A DNA stretch of 64,000 nucleotides from assembly GCF_014892575.1 (NCBI RefSeq), contig NZ_JADBGI010000027.1, forward strand, positions 1 through 64,000, written 5' to 3'. A model generated the notes under the pieces. That model was given only the letters and a program-made list of their open reading frames with translations. It was not told where the DNA came from and did no database searches. Position numbers and translations under genes: made by a program. Positions 21,322 to 29,843 of this stretch are shown one piece after another. The stretch is from Nocardiopsis coralli. Its GTDB lineage: Bacteria > Actinomycetota > Actinomycetes > Streptosporangiales > Streptosporangiaceae. Each line of letters opens with the position of its first letter. Within the stretch, counting starts at the first letter, position 1.

Positions 21322-21348
21322 GCGCATGAGCGTGAGCCGCGGAGGGCC

Positions 21349-22737
21349 TCAGACGCCGGGCATGCGCTCGATGAGGTAGCGCTCCACCTGGTCGAGGGAG
21401 ACGCGCTCCTGCGACATCGTGTCGCGCTCGCGGATGGTCACGGCGTCGTCGTCGAGGGTGTCGAAGTCGACGGTGATGCAGAACGGCGTACCGATCTCGT
21501 CCTGGCGGCGGTAACGGCGGCCGATCGCACCGGCGTCGTCGAACTCCACGTTCCACCGCTTGCGCAGACGCGCGGCCAGGTCGCGGGCCTTCGGCGACAG
21601 GTCGGTGTTGCGCGAGAGCGGCAGCACCGCGGCCTTGACCGGCGACAGGCGCGGGTCCAGGCGCATGACGGCGCGCTTCTCCATCTTGCCCTTGGCGTTG
21701 GGCGCCTCGTCGACGTTGTAGGCGTCGAGCATGAACGTCAGCACCGCGCGGTCCACACCGGCCGCCGGCTCGATGACGTAGGGGATGTAGCGCTCGTTGT
21801 TCTCCTGGTCGAAGAAGGACAGGTCCGCGCCGGAGGCCTCGGAGTGCGTCTTGAGGTCGAAGTCGGTGCGGTTGGCCACGCCCTCGAGCTCGCCCCACTC
21901 GCTGCCCTGGAAGTTGAAGCGGTACTCCAGGTCGACGGTGCGCTTGGAGTAGTGGGACAGCTTCTCCTGCGGGTGCTCGTGCAGGCGCAGGTTGTCCTTG
22001 TTGATGCCGAGGTCGGTGTACCACTGGTACCGGCTGTCGATCCAGTACTGGTGCCAGTCCTCGTCGGTGCCGGGCTTGACGAAGTACTCCATCTCCATCT
22101 GCTCGAACTCGCGGGTCCGGAAGATGAAGTTGCCCGGGGTGATCTCGTTGCGGAAGGACTTGCCGATCTGGCCGATCCCGAAGGGCACCTTGCGCCGGGC
22201 GCTCTGCTCGACGTTCTTGTAGTTGATGAAGATGCCCTGCGCGGTCTCGGGGCGCAGGTAGGCCAGGCCCTTCTCGTCCTGGACCGGGCCCAGGTAGGTG
22301 CGCAGGAGCCCGTTGAACATGCGCGGCTCGGTGAAGGAGTGCTTGGCGCCGCAGTTGGGGCAGGCGATCGCGGCCAGGCCCTCCTCCGGCTCCCGGCCGT
22401 GCTTGGCCTCGTAGGCCTCGATGAGGTGGTCGGCGCGGAAACGCTTGTGGCAGGCCTGGCACTCGGTGAGCGGGTCCACGAACTCCTTGACGTGGCCCGA
22501 GGCCTCCCAGACCTCACGGGAGAGGATGACACTGGAGTCCAGGCCGACGATGTCGTCGCGCTCCTGCACCATGGCGCGCCACCACTGGCGCTTGACGTTG
22601 GACTTCAGCTCCACACCGAGGGGACCGTAGTCCCAGGCCGCGCGCAGACCCCCGTAGATCTCGCTGGAGGGGTAGACCAGACCCCGGCGTTTGGCGAGGT
22701 TGACCAGTGCGTCCATTGCCTCTGACTTGGCGGCCAT
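21349..22737 (-). CDS. glyS: Glycyl-tRNA synthetase, alpha-2 type
   Basis: This 462-residue class II synthetase charges tRNA-Gly. It is the homodimeric type (motif 1 region WDYGPLGVELKSNVKRQWW, motif 2 FRNEITPGNFIFRTREFEQMEM, anticodon-binding domain at the C-terminus with SLDQVERYLIERM). A zinc ribbon insertion is visible as CQACHKRF plus CPNC. ATG at 22737 is preferred over one 15 bases upstream because GGAGAG is positioned for it. In mycobacteria the same gene lies beside zur; here tagF and a small membrane protein intervene. Confidence 0.97.
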   Translation of the reverse strand: MAAKSEAMDALVNLAKRRGLVYPSSEIYGGLRAAWDYGPLGVELKSNVKRQWWRAMVQERDDIVGLDSSVILSREVWEASGHVKEFVDPLTECQACHKRFRADHLIEAYEAKHGREPEEGLAAIACPNCGAKHSFTEPRMFNGLLRTYLGPVQDEKGLAYLRPETAQGIFINYKNVEQSARRKVPFGIGQIGKSFRNEITPGNFIFRTREFEQMEMEYFVKPGTDEDWHQYWIDSRYQWYTDLGINKDNLRLHEHPQEKLSHYSKRTVDLEYRFNFQGSEWGELEGVANRTDFDLKTHSEASGADLSFFDQENNERYIPYVIEPAAGVDRAVLTFMLDAYNVDEAPNAKGKMEKRAVMRLDPRLSPVKAAVLPLSRNTDLSPKARDLAARLRKRWNVEFDDAGAIGRRYRRQDEIGTPFCITVDFDTLDDDAVTIRERDTMSQERVSLDQVERYLIERMPGV

Positions 22738-22917
22738 GGGGAGACTCTCCATCCGGCTGGCGGTCGGTGGATCGCGGTGAGCGATTCATCGTGTGTTTCG
22801 GGTGTCGTGGCCCGCCCCGACCGGCGACGGTCGCAGCGCGTGACCACATCAGTCCAGGCTAGAGCACTCGCGAAGCGGGCGCGCACGGATTTCCTTGCGG
22901 GTGGGGCTTCGCACGCC

Positions 22918-23208
22918 TCACGGGCTGTGTTCGTCGACGACCTCGTAGGCGCTGGGTTCGTCGAGCGCGCGGGACAGCAGCGGGACCGCGGCGACCTTCA
23001 CCTCGTAGGAGGACAGCGCCCGGCGGTAGGGGCCCGCGCCCTCCCACTCGGTGACCAGCGTCCACAGCTCGGGGTCGTCGGCGGCGCGGCCCAGCCGGTG
23101 GCGCAGGAACCCGGGGCGGGCGGCCAGGGCGGCCACGGCGCTCGCGGCCTCGGTTCGGAAGGCCTCGGCGTCGGCCTCGGGCACGGAGTAACGGGTGATG
23201 ACGATCAC
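22918..23208 (-). CDS. Antibiotic biosynthesis monooxygenase (ABM)-like domain protein
   Basis: The 96-residue single-domain protein has a dimeric ferredoxin-like ABM pattern: a first strand (VIVITRYSV), a long helix, RPGFLRHRLGRAADDPELW and a VTEWEGAGPYRRAL segment. Such proteins can be small oxygenases, heme-degrading enzymes or non-catalytic dimers; no substrate can be proposed. The chosen GTG at 23208 begins the first strand; its ribosome site is weak. It is 70 bp downstream of tagF on the same strand. Confidence 0.72.
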   Translation of the reverse strand: MIVITRYSVPEADAEAFRTEAASAVAALAARPGFLRHRLGRAADDPELWTLVTEWEGAGPYRRALSSYEVKVAAVPLLSRALDEPSAYEVVDEHSP

Positions 23209-23278
23209 CCGCCCATTGTGGCGCACGCACGCTGCCGCCCGGCCCGCGGGGACCGGGCGGCAGCGGGGCTCGCGGTTC

Positions 23279-26200
23279 CTACCCCTGGCCGAAGACGCGG
23301 TCGACCACACGCGCGGCCGCGTGGCCGTCGTCGAGCGGGCAGAACTGGTCGACGAAGGAGCGGTAGGCGGGCGCCGCCTGCTCCTCGACCTCGCCGATGT
23401 TGCGCAACGACTCGATGACCTGGTCGGACTCGGTCAGCAGCGGCCCGGGCGCGGTCTCCTCGAAGTCGAAGTAGAACCCGCGCAGGTTGTCCCGGTAGCT
23501 CTCCAGGTCGTAGGTGAAGAAGAGCATGGGACGGCCGGTGTTGGCGAAGTCGAACATCATCGACGAGTAGTCGGTGACCAGCACGTCGGTGATGAGGAAG
23601 AGCTCCTGGATCTCCGGGTACAGCGAGACGTCGTACACGAAGTCCCGGCCCACGATCGGCACGCTGTCGACCACGCGCGGGTGGCGGCGCACCAGCAGGA
23701 CGTGGTCGTCGCCCAGCTGGTCGTACATGCGCTGCAGGTCCAGGTGCAGGTCGAGCTTGTGCTTGCCCCGGGTGTAGTACTTGTCGTCGCGCCAGGTCGG
23801 GGCGTAGAGCACGACCTTCTTGCCCTCGGGCAGGCCGAGCACGCGCCGGGTGCGTTCGGCGACGGCCTCGCGGTCGGGCGAGAAGAAGATGTCGTTGCGC
23901 GGGTACCCGGTCTCGAGGATCTCTCCCTCGAACCGGAAGGCCCTGCGCAGGATCGGCGTGGCCCAGGGGCTGGGTGATACCAGGTAGTCCCACTGCCGGG
24001 TCTCCCACGCGAGCTTGTCGAAGTAGTCGCGGGACTTGCCCCGGATGTTGTCCACGTCGAAGCCGATGCGCTTGAGCATCGAGCCGTGCCAGGTCTGGAC
24101 GACGGTCTGGTCGGGGTGGCGGTGGAACCACACCGGCTGCCGGGAGTTGGTGACCAGGAACCGGCTGCGGGCCAGCGCCTCGTAGTACTCGCGGCCGCGG
24201 TGGCGCACCCGGGACAGGTCGTCGGGCAGGTTCACGCGCCCGTCGGCGACCAGCCAGGACATGGGGTAGTCGGCCCAGCCCTGGCGGGTGCGCAGCTCGG
24301 CGTAGATGCTCTGCGGGCTGTCGGAGTACTGGCGCCCGGTGTAGGTGTCGAACAGGACCCCGTCCACGACCGGTTCCTGGCGCTGGGCCGGGTAGTGGAC
24401 CTCCTTGAGGCGGCGCTGGGCGAAGGAGCCCCGCTCGGAGGGGTGCAGGTCGCTGCCGACCTGGAGCACCGGAACGCCGTGGCCGTGCGAGGTGAGCGTG
24501 TAGCTGCGCTCGTCGGTCTTGATCTCCATCGGCATGTCCCCGACCAGGTCGTCGGAGAACTCCACGCCCGTGGTGAAGGTGCGCCCGTCCTCGCCGGCGA
24601 CGCGGCCCCACAGCTGGTAACCGCCCACGGCCAGGGACAGCGTGCCCGAGAGGGTCTCGATGTCGGCGGGGGCCAGCCGCGCGGTGAAGCGGGTGCCCGA
24701 GCGCTCCACGGTGAGGGTGTGCTCCTCGTCGCGGCCGCGGGCGCGGGCGACCAGGCCCAGCTCGGCGTCGGCGGTGAACTCGCCCTCCAGGTGGAGTTCG
24801 CGGCCCTCCCAGCGGGCGGCGTCGACCACGCAGCGGGCCTGGCCGCCGCGCAGCTTGAGGTGGCCGGCCGAGGTGCGCTGGACCGAGATCTCCAGGTGGT
24901 CGGCGCCGGAGGCGTAGGCGGTGGTGGGAACGTCGTCGGGCAGCACGAGGGTGGCGGCGCGCTGGTCGCCGTCCACCAGGTGCACGTCCCACTCCTCCTG
25001 GCGGATGACGCCCCCGCACTCGGTGACGGCGCGGCCGAAGAGGTCCTGTGCGCCGATACCGACGCTGAAGCGGCCCTGCTCGACGGAGATCGGGTAGGTC
25101 AGCACGGCGGTGCCCGGGCGGCGCGTCAGGCGCAGCTGGGTGGCCCCGGCGGCGGCCTCGGTGACCGTCTCGCCCTCCAGGGTCAGGTTCCCGGTGCCGC
25201 CGTCGAAGGTGTGCGCGTCCACGCGGGCGGTGGTGGACTCCACGGCCACGACGAGGTGCCGGTCGCCGCTCCAGCGCGGGCGCACCCAGACCTCGCGGTC
25301 GACCTGCTGGTAGCCGGGGCGCTCGGGGGCGCCGATGACCGGGGACGACAGGGTCTTGCGCCGGGTCAGACCGCGGTTGAACACGGTCAGTTCGATCTTC
25401 CACTCCCCCGGTTCCCAGCGGCCGCCGGTGCGCAGCTTGGCGGGGTCGAGCACGACGGTGAACCCGCCGTAGTCGTGGCGGGCGGCCTCGGGCACGTCGG
25501 GCAGCCGGTACTCGGCGGCCAGGCGCACCTTGACGGGCACCCGCACGCGGCGGCGGTCGGTGGTGTTGACGGCGAAGGCCATGAGGTGCTGCTGCCAGCG
25601 CTTGCGGGCGCGCAGGTGGCGGATGCCGATGCGGCCGCTGACGAGCAGGCGGCCGTCCTCCCACCGGATGTCCTCGGTCTTCTGGCGGACCTTGAGCTCG
25701 TCGTCGAGGCGGTAGATCTCGCGGGGCACGGCCTTGGCGGGGTCATCGGCCTCGAAGAAGGGGTAACCGATGTAGTAGGTCAGCCCGCGCCGGTGCACAC
25801 GCGCGTTCTTGATCTCGACGCTCTTGGCGAAGGTGGCGACCTCGACGATGTCGTCGGTGCGGCGCTTGCGCACCAGGTGGTACAGGAGCCGCTCGAGCAC
25901 GGTGAGGTCGTTGAGCTCGGCCGCCGGCACGTGGTCGAGGTGGGAGTTGAGCAGGTCGACGACGGTCTCGCGGACCTCGGGGTCGGCGTCCTGGAAACGC
26001 ATGAGCAGGCGGTGGAGCTCGCCCTGGAGCAGGGTGCGGTCCCAGAGTCTGCGATCCTCGCCGGCCAGGTCGGCGGTGAGCTCCCTCATGGCGGTCAGGC
26101 GGCGGGTGAGCACGCCCTTGTCCAGGGGCACCGCCGTGTCGTGGCGCTCGCGCATGAGCAGCACGGGGCCGGGGAGCACGTCGACGGTGCGGGCCGAGAG

Positions 26201-26941
26201 CGCGCAGCGGCGCAGGTCCAGGTCGGCGTCGTCGGGGTGGAGTCCGTGGTCGGGCAGACCGAGCCAGAACTCGCGGCGCCACAGTTTGTTGCCCAGGACG
26301 GGGTCCGCTGCCAGAACGGGGACGGCACGGGGGTCCTCGGCGAAGCGCTGCTTGGCGCACAGCTTCTTGTGGGTCTTGGAGGGCGATGCGCCCAGTTCGT
26401 TGAACTTGTGGACGTTGCCCACGACCAGGTCGGAGTGGGTGTCGGAGGCGGTGCGCCACAGGTAGGACAGCGCGTAGGCGGTGAGGGCGTCGCGGCCCTC
26501 GAGGAACAGCAGGTGGCTGCCGGAGGCCTCCCGGCCGCCGCGGCGGCGGGCCGCGGGCAGGTCCGCGTCCGGCTCGCCCTCGAGCAGGCGCACACGCAGG
26601 CCCTCGGGCGGGTCGGCGGCGAAGGCGGCGGCGACGGCGAGGGCGTCCTGGCCGGTCTCGACCGACTCGTCGTGTTCCTCGTCGGCCTCGCCCTCCTCGT
26701 CGTGGCCGTGGGTGTCCTCGTCGGTGTCCTCGTCCTGGTCGCCGTCGTCGGCCTCGGCCTCGGCGGCGGGCTCCTGCCGGCCGCTGAAGGGGACCAGGAG
26801 GATCTCGGCGGTCACCTCACCCGGTTGGACCGTGTGGTCCCGGTTGTGGTGTCCGTCTCTCTGCCGTGCCAGGGAATCCAGGCAGTGGCCGAGGTTCGGC
26901 TCGGTGACGTCGAAGGTCACGATGACAGTGGGCTCGGGCAC
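23279..26941 (-). CDS. CDP-glycerol glycerophosphotransferase family protein (TagF-like), large
   Basis: This 1220-residue protein probably polymerises polyol-phosphate chains for teichoic acid. The C-terminal third (about 860-1215) is the Glyphos_transf domain, with QTWHGSMLKRIG near residue 950 and VTDYSSMMFDFANTGRPMLFF-like sequence near 1120, both active-site regions of TagF. The N-terminal part resembles a degenerate GT2 glycosyltransferase (VIVTFDVTEPNLGHCLDSL) interrupted by a strongly acidic Asp/Glu/His stretch at about residues 58-97. The middle (about 370-850) is beta-rich and unassigned. GTG start at 26941. Whether glycerol- or ribitol-phosphate is used cannot be seen. Confidence 0.88.
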   Translation of the reverse strand: MPEPTVIVTFDVTEPNLGHCLDSLARQRDGHHNRDHTVQPGEVTAEILLVPFSGRQEPAAEAEADDGDQDEDTDEDTHGHDEEGEADEEHDESVETGQDALAVAAAFAADPPEGLRVRLLEGEPDADLPAARRRGGREASGSHLLFLEGRDALTAYALSYLWRTASDTHSDLVVGNVHKFNELGASPSKTHKKLCAKQRFAEDPRAVPVLAADPVLGNKLWRREFWLGLPDHGLHPDDADLDLRRCALSARTVDVLPGPVLLMRERHDTAVPLDKGVLTRRLTAMRELTADLAGEDRRLWDRTLLQGELHRLLMRFQDADPEVRETVVDLLNSHLDHVPAAELNDLTVLERLLYHLVRKRRTDDIVEVATFAKSVEIKNARVHRRGLTYYIGYPFFEADDPAKAVPREIYRLDDELKVRQKTEDIRWEDGRLLVSGRIGIRHLRARKRWQQHLMAFAVNTTDRRRVRVPVKVRLAAEYRLPDVPEAARHDYGGFTVVLDPAKLRTGGRWEPGEWKIELTVFNRGLTRRKTLSSPVIGAPERPGYQQVDREVWVRPRWSGDRHLVVAVESTTARVDAHTFDGGTGNLTLEGETVTEAAAGATQLRLTRRPGTAVLTYPISVEQGRFSVGIGAQDLFGRAVTECGGVIRQEEWDVHLVDGDQRAATLVLPDDVPTTAYASGADHLEISVQRTSAGHLKLRGGQARCVVDAARWEGRELHLEGEFTADAELGLVARARGRDEEHTLTVERSGTRFTARLAPADIETLSGTLSLAVGGYQLWGRVAGEDGRTFTTGVEFSDDLVGDMPMEIKTDERSYTLTSHGHGVPVLQVGSDLHPSERGSFAQRRLKEVHYPAQRQEPVVDGVLFDTYTGRQYSDSPQSIYAELRTRQGWADYPMSWLVADGRVNLPDDLSRVRHRGREYYEALARSRFLVTNSRQPVWFHRHPDQTVVQTWHGSMLKRIGFDVDNIRGKSRDYFDKLAWETRQWDYLVSPSPWATPILRRAFRFEGEILETGYPRNDIFFSPDREAVAERTRRVLGLPEGKKVVLYAPTWRDDKYYTRGKHKLDLHLDLQRMYDQLGDDHVLLVRRHPRVVDSVPIVGRDFVYDVSLYPEIQELFLITDVLVTDYSSMMFDFANTGRPMLFFTYDLESYRDNLRGFYFDFEETAPGPLLTESDQVIESLRNIGEVEEQAAPAYRSFVDQFCPLDDGHAAARVVDRVFGQG

Positions 26942-27239
26942 GAAGGTGACACCCTCCAGAGGGTCCTCAGCACTCGGGCTACGGGCGGCAGCACGGTCAC
27001 ACCGTATGCGTCGGACGACTGTTGTGGACTACTTCAGGCAAGTGAGCGCTGACGGACCGTGCCTGCGACCTGGGGCGACCGGGGCACGGACTGCCATGGG
27101 GGATCGCACGGCGGGCCGCGCAGGTGCCCGCCGCTGGAGGCCCGGGGACCTCCGACCGGGGCCTGCACTAGGGTCTGAGCCACAAGTACCACAGGCCTTT
27201 GCGGGGCACAGCCCGCCACAACGGAGGATACAGACGGCC

Positions 27240-27608
27240 ATGACCTCCCCCGACCACAGCCATGAACGCCCCGAAGGCCGCGATCCTTCCCGCGGCGGGG
27301 CTTCGGACCCCTCCTGGAACACGGGCCGGCTGCGCGGTGCGGTGGAGCGCCGCAGTGCGGTCTCCCTGCTCTGGCTGCACCAGCTCCCCGCGTGGGTGAC
27401 CCCGCTCGTGCTGGGGCTGTTGTTCATCGGCGGGCTCATGTTTCCCATCGGCCCGGTGGGCGCGGTGTTCCTCGCCGCGGTGGGGCTGTTCCTGGGATGG
27501 TTGGCCTACCTCACGTGGCCGAGCCTGACCGGCCAGCAGAAGGCACCCCGGGTGCTGATGGTGATCGTGGTGCTGGTGCTCGCCACTGCCCGCGTTCTCG
27601 GATTTTGA
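27240..27608 (+). CDS. Small two-helix membrane protein (DUF6703-like)
   Basis: The 122-residue protein has a hydrophilic N-terminal half (about 50 residues) and two or three hydrophobic segments (VTPLVLGLLFIGGLMFPIG, AVFLAAVGLFLGWLAYLTW, VLMVIVVLVLATARVLGF). The pattern resembles small actinobacterial membrane proteins catalogued as DUF6703, recalled rather than searched. ATG at 27240 follows GGAGG. Its TGA stop lies inside the -35 hexamer of the znuC promoter. Function unknown. Confidence 0.75.
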   Translation: MTSPDHSHERPEGRDPSRGGASDPSWNTGRLRGAVERRSAVSLLWLHQLPAWVTPLVLGLLFIGGLMFPIGPVGAVFLAAVGLFLGWLAYLTWPSLTGQQKAPRVLMVIVVLVLATARVLGF

Positions 27609-27640
27609 CAACCATTTTCGTTTTCGCCATACTAAGGGCG
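27605..27640 (+). promoter_or_regulatory. znuC promoter with Zur-like operator
   Basis: TTGACA (27605-27610) and CATACT (27628-27633) are separated by exactly 17 bp. The predicted start falls at or just before the GTG at 27640, so the mRNA should be leaderless or nearly so. TGACAACCATTTTCG (27606-27620) resembles actinobacterial Zur boxes (TGAAAATGATTTTCA) and overlaps the -35 and spacer, so Zur could occlude polymerase. Zur is encoded two genes downstream. Confidence 0.72.
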
Positions 27641-28479
27641 TGTCTGCCCAGTTCACGGGGGCCGGGGCCGAGCTCCCGGGCGCCCCTCCCGCGCTCCAGG
27701 CCGTCGACGCCACTGTGGCCTACGACGGTGTCCCCGTGCTCGACGGTGTCGACGTCGAGATCCCCGCAGGCCAGACCATGGCCGTCATGGGTCCGAACGG
27801 ATCGGGCAAGTCCACGCTCATGCGCGCGATGCTGGGCATCGTTCCGCTGACCTCCGGCGAGATCCTGGTGCACGGCACCCCCCTGCGCCGGTTCCGCGAC
27901 TGGCGCCGCATCGGCTACGTGCCCCAGCGCCTCACCGCAGGGGGCGCCGTACCGGCCACCGTGCGCGAGATCGTCGCCTCCGGGCAGATCGCCGCACGCC
28001 GCCGCCTGTCCTTCACCAGCCGCTCCGACCGGCAGGCCGTCACCGACGCCCTGGAGGCCGTCGGACTGGCCGACCGCGCCCGCGCGTCGGTGCGCGAGCT
28101 CTCCGGCGGACAGCAGCAGCGGGTACTCATCGCCCGCGCCCTGGCCGGACGCCCCGACACCTTCGTCATGGACGAGCCCATGGCCGGTGTGGACGCCGAG
28201 AACCAGCGGGCACTGGCCGAGACCATCACGATGCTCGGCGAACAGGGCTCCACGGTCGTGCTCGTCCTGCACGAGCTGGGACCGCTGGAGCACGTGATCC
28301 AGCGCGCCGTCTCCCTCGACCACGGGCACATCGTGCACGACGGCGAACCGCCGCACCCCACCGGCGAGTGCGCCCGCCCCGGCCACGACCACCAGCACCC
28401 CCATCCCGACCCCAACGCCCCCGCGCCGCGCGACGCGCACGGGGAGATCATCCGACTCGAGGTGCCCGGCAGTGACTGA
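27640..28479 (+). CDS. znuC: Zinc ABC transporter ATP-binding protein
   Basis: This 279-residue ATPase powers a metal importer. It has Walker A GPNGSGKST (about residues 51-59), signature LSGGQQQR, Walker B TFVMDEPMAGVD and an H-loop (VLVLHELG). The C-terminal tail is His/Asp/Pro-rich (HDHQHPHPDPN), a likely metal-binding or sensing tail. GTG at 27640 sits on the predicted transcription start. znuB starts 8 bp before its end and zur follows, fixing the metal as zinc by context. Confidence 0.93.
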   Translation: MSAQFTGAGAELPGAPPALQAVDATVAYDGVPVLDGVDVEIPAGQTMAVMGPNGSGKSTLMRAMLGIVPLTSGEILVHGTPLRRFRDWRRIGYVPQRLTAGGAVPATVREIVASGQIAARRRLSFTSRSDRQAVTDALEAVGLADRARASVRELSGGQQQRVLIARALAGRPDTFVMDEPMAGVDAENQRALAETITMLGEQGSTVVLVLHELGPLEHVIQRAVSLDHGHIVHDGEPPHPTGECARPGHDHQHPHPDPNAPAPRDAHGEIIRLEVPGSD

Positions 28480-29350
28480 ACTTTGGCAGTACGAGTTCAT
28501 GCAGCGGGCACTCATCGCGGCCGTGCTCGTGGGCCTGGTCACCCCGGTCATCGGAACGTTCCTGGTCCAACGCCGCCTCGCCCTGCTGGGTGACGGCATC
28601 GGCCACGTCGCGCTCACCGGCGTCGCCCTGGGCGTGCTCACCAGCACCTCCCCCGTGCTGACCGCGGCGATCGTGTCCGTGGTGGGCGCGATCCTCATCG
28701 AACTCGTGCGGGTGCGCACGCGCACCAGCGGCGACGTGGCGCTGGCCCTGCTGTTCTACGGCGGCATCGCCGGGGGTGTACTGCTCATCGGGTTGGCCCC
28801 GGGCGCCAACAACGCCACCCTGACCTCGTTCCTGTTCGGGTCGGTCAGCACCGTCTCCGAGCAGGACATCTGGATCGTCGGGGCGCTCGCCGTGGGTGTG
28901 GCCTCCGTCGTGGCGTTCTACGGCCGGGAACTGTTCGTGCTCTGCCAGGACGAGGAGGTCGCCCGCGCCCACGGGCTGCCGGTGCGTTTCCTCAGCGTCC
29001 TGCTGGCCGTCACCGCCGCCCTCACGGTGGTCATCGGCATGCAGATCGTCGGTGTGCTCATGGTGAGCGCGCTGATGATCGTGCCCGTGGCCGCGGCGCA
29101 GCAGCTGTCCAAGAGCTTCCGGGTCACGATGGCCCTGGCCGTCGGGATCGGGCTGGTCTCCTCCCTGGCCGGCCTGCCCACGGCCTACTACGCCGACCTG
29201 GCCCCCGGCGCGACCATCATCCTGTTGGCGCTGGCGCTGTTCTGCGTCGCCGTCGGGGTCGGAGCCGTCCGCAAGCTCCGGCCCCGGCACGGCGCAGGGG
29301 TGCCGGGGGCCGGTACGATGCCCCAGACCGAGCGGGGGAGGGTGACATGA
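28472..29350 (+). CDS. znuB: Zinc ABC transporter permease
   Basis: The 292-residue ABC-3 family permease has eight or so membrane segments, beginning FMQRALIAAVLVGLVTPVIGTFLV and containing the family motif RRLALLGDGIGHVALTGVALG. It overlaps znuC by 8 bp and zur by 4 bp, so the three are one transcription unit. A znuA substrate-binding gene is not in this cluster or elsewhere in the window. Confidence 0.93.
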   Translation: MTELWQYEFMQRALIAAVLVGLVTPVIGTFLVQRRLALLGDGIGHVALTGVALGVLTSTSPVLTAAIVSVVGAILIELVRVRTRTSGDVALALLFYGGIAGGVLLIGLAPGANNATLTSFLFGSVSTVSEQDIWIVGALAVGVASVVAFYGRELFVLCQDEEVARAHGLPVRFLSVLLAVTAALTVVIGMQIVGVLMVSALMIVPVAAAQQLSKSFRVTMALAVGIGLVSSLAGLPTAYYADLAPGATIILLALALFCVAVGVGAVRKLRPRHGAGVPGAGTMPQTERGRVT

Positions 29351-29742
29351 GCACAAGACGAGAGACGGTCCGCCAGGCGCTGAACGAGTCCGCCGGTTTC
29401 CGCAGCGCACAGGATCTGTACGCGGATCTGCGCGCCGACGGTTCCAAGATCGGTCTCACGACCGTCTACCGGGCACTGCAGGCGCTGAGCGACTCCGGTG
29501 AGGTCGACGTCCTGCGCACCGACGAGGGCGAGGCCGTCTACCGCGCCTGCGCGACCGAGAACCACCACCATCACCTGGTGTGCCGGGTGTGCTCCACCGC
29601 GGTGGAGATCGAGGGCCCGACCGTCGAGCGGTGGGCCAGCGAGGTGGGTTCGCAGTACGGCTTCACCGGCATCACACACACCGTGGAACTCTTCGGTGTG
29701 TGCGCCCGTTGCGCCGAGACCGGGTCGCCCGCCGGGGTCTGA
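29347..29742 (+). CDS. zur: Zinc uptake regulator, Fur family
   Basis: This 131-residue Fur-family repressor has a winged helix (LTTVYRALQALSDSGEVDVLR) and a dimerisation domain with a His run (HHHHLVC) and two CxxC pairs (Cys79/Cys82 and Cys119/Cys122) for structural zinc. It is co-transcribed behind znuCB, so the locus is probably autoregulated through the box at 27606. ATGA overlap with znuB. Confidence 0.93.
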   Translation: MSTRRETVRQALNESAGFRSAQDLYADLRADGSKIGLTTVYRALQALSDSGEVDVLRTDEGEAVYRACATENHHHHLVCRVCSTAVEIEGPTVERWASEVGSQYGFTGITHTVELFGVCARCAETGSPAGV

Positions 29743-29843
29743 CCCCGCGGCCGGCCCGCCGGCCCCGCACCACACCTTCCCGCCATCCGATGGTTACCGG
29801 CCAGTAGCCCAGTGGTGTCACGGCGTCCCTAGTCTCGGACGCC

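Noticed and set aside
24086..27052. A 988-codon plus-strand open frame opposite the TagF-type gene
   Set aside because: Its composition (Val/Gly/Ala/His-rich, no domain) is typical of an antisense shadow of a high-GC gene; the minus-strand protein has clear TagF motifs.
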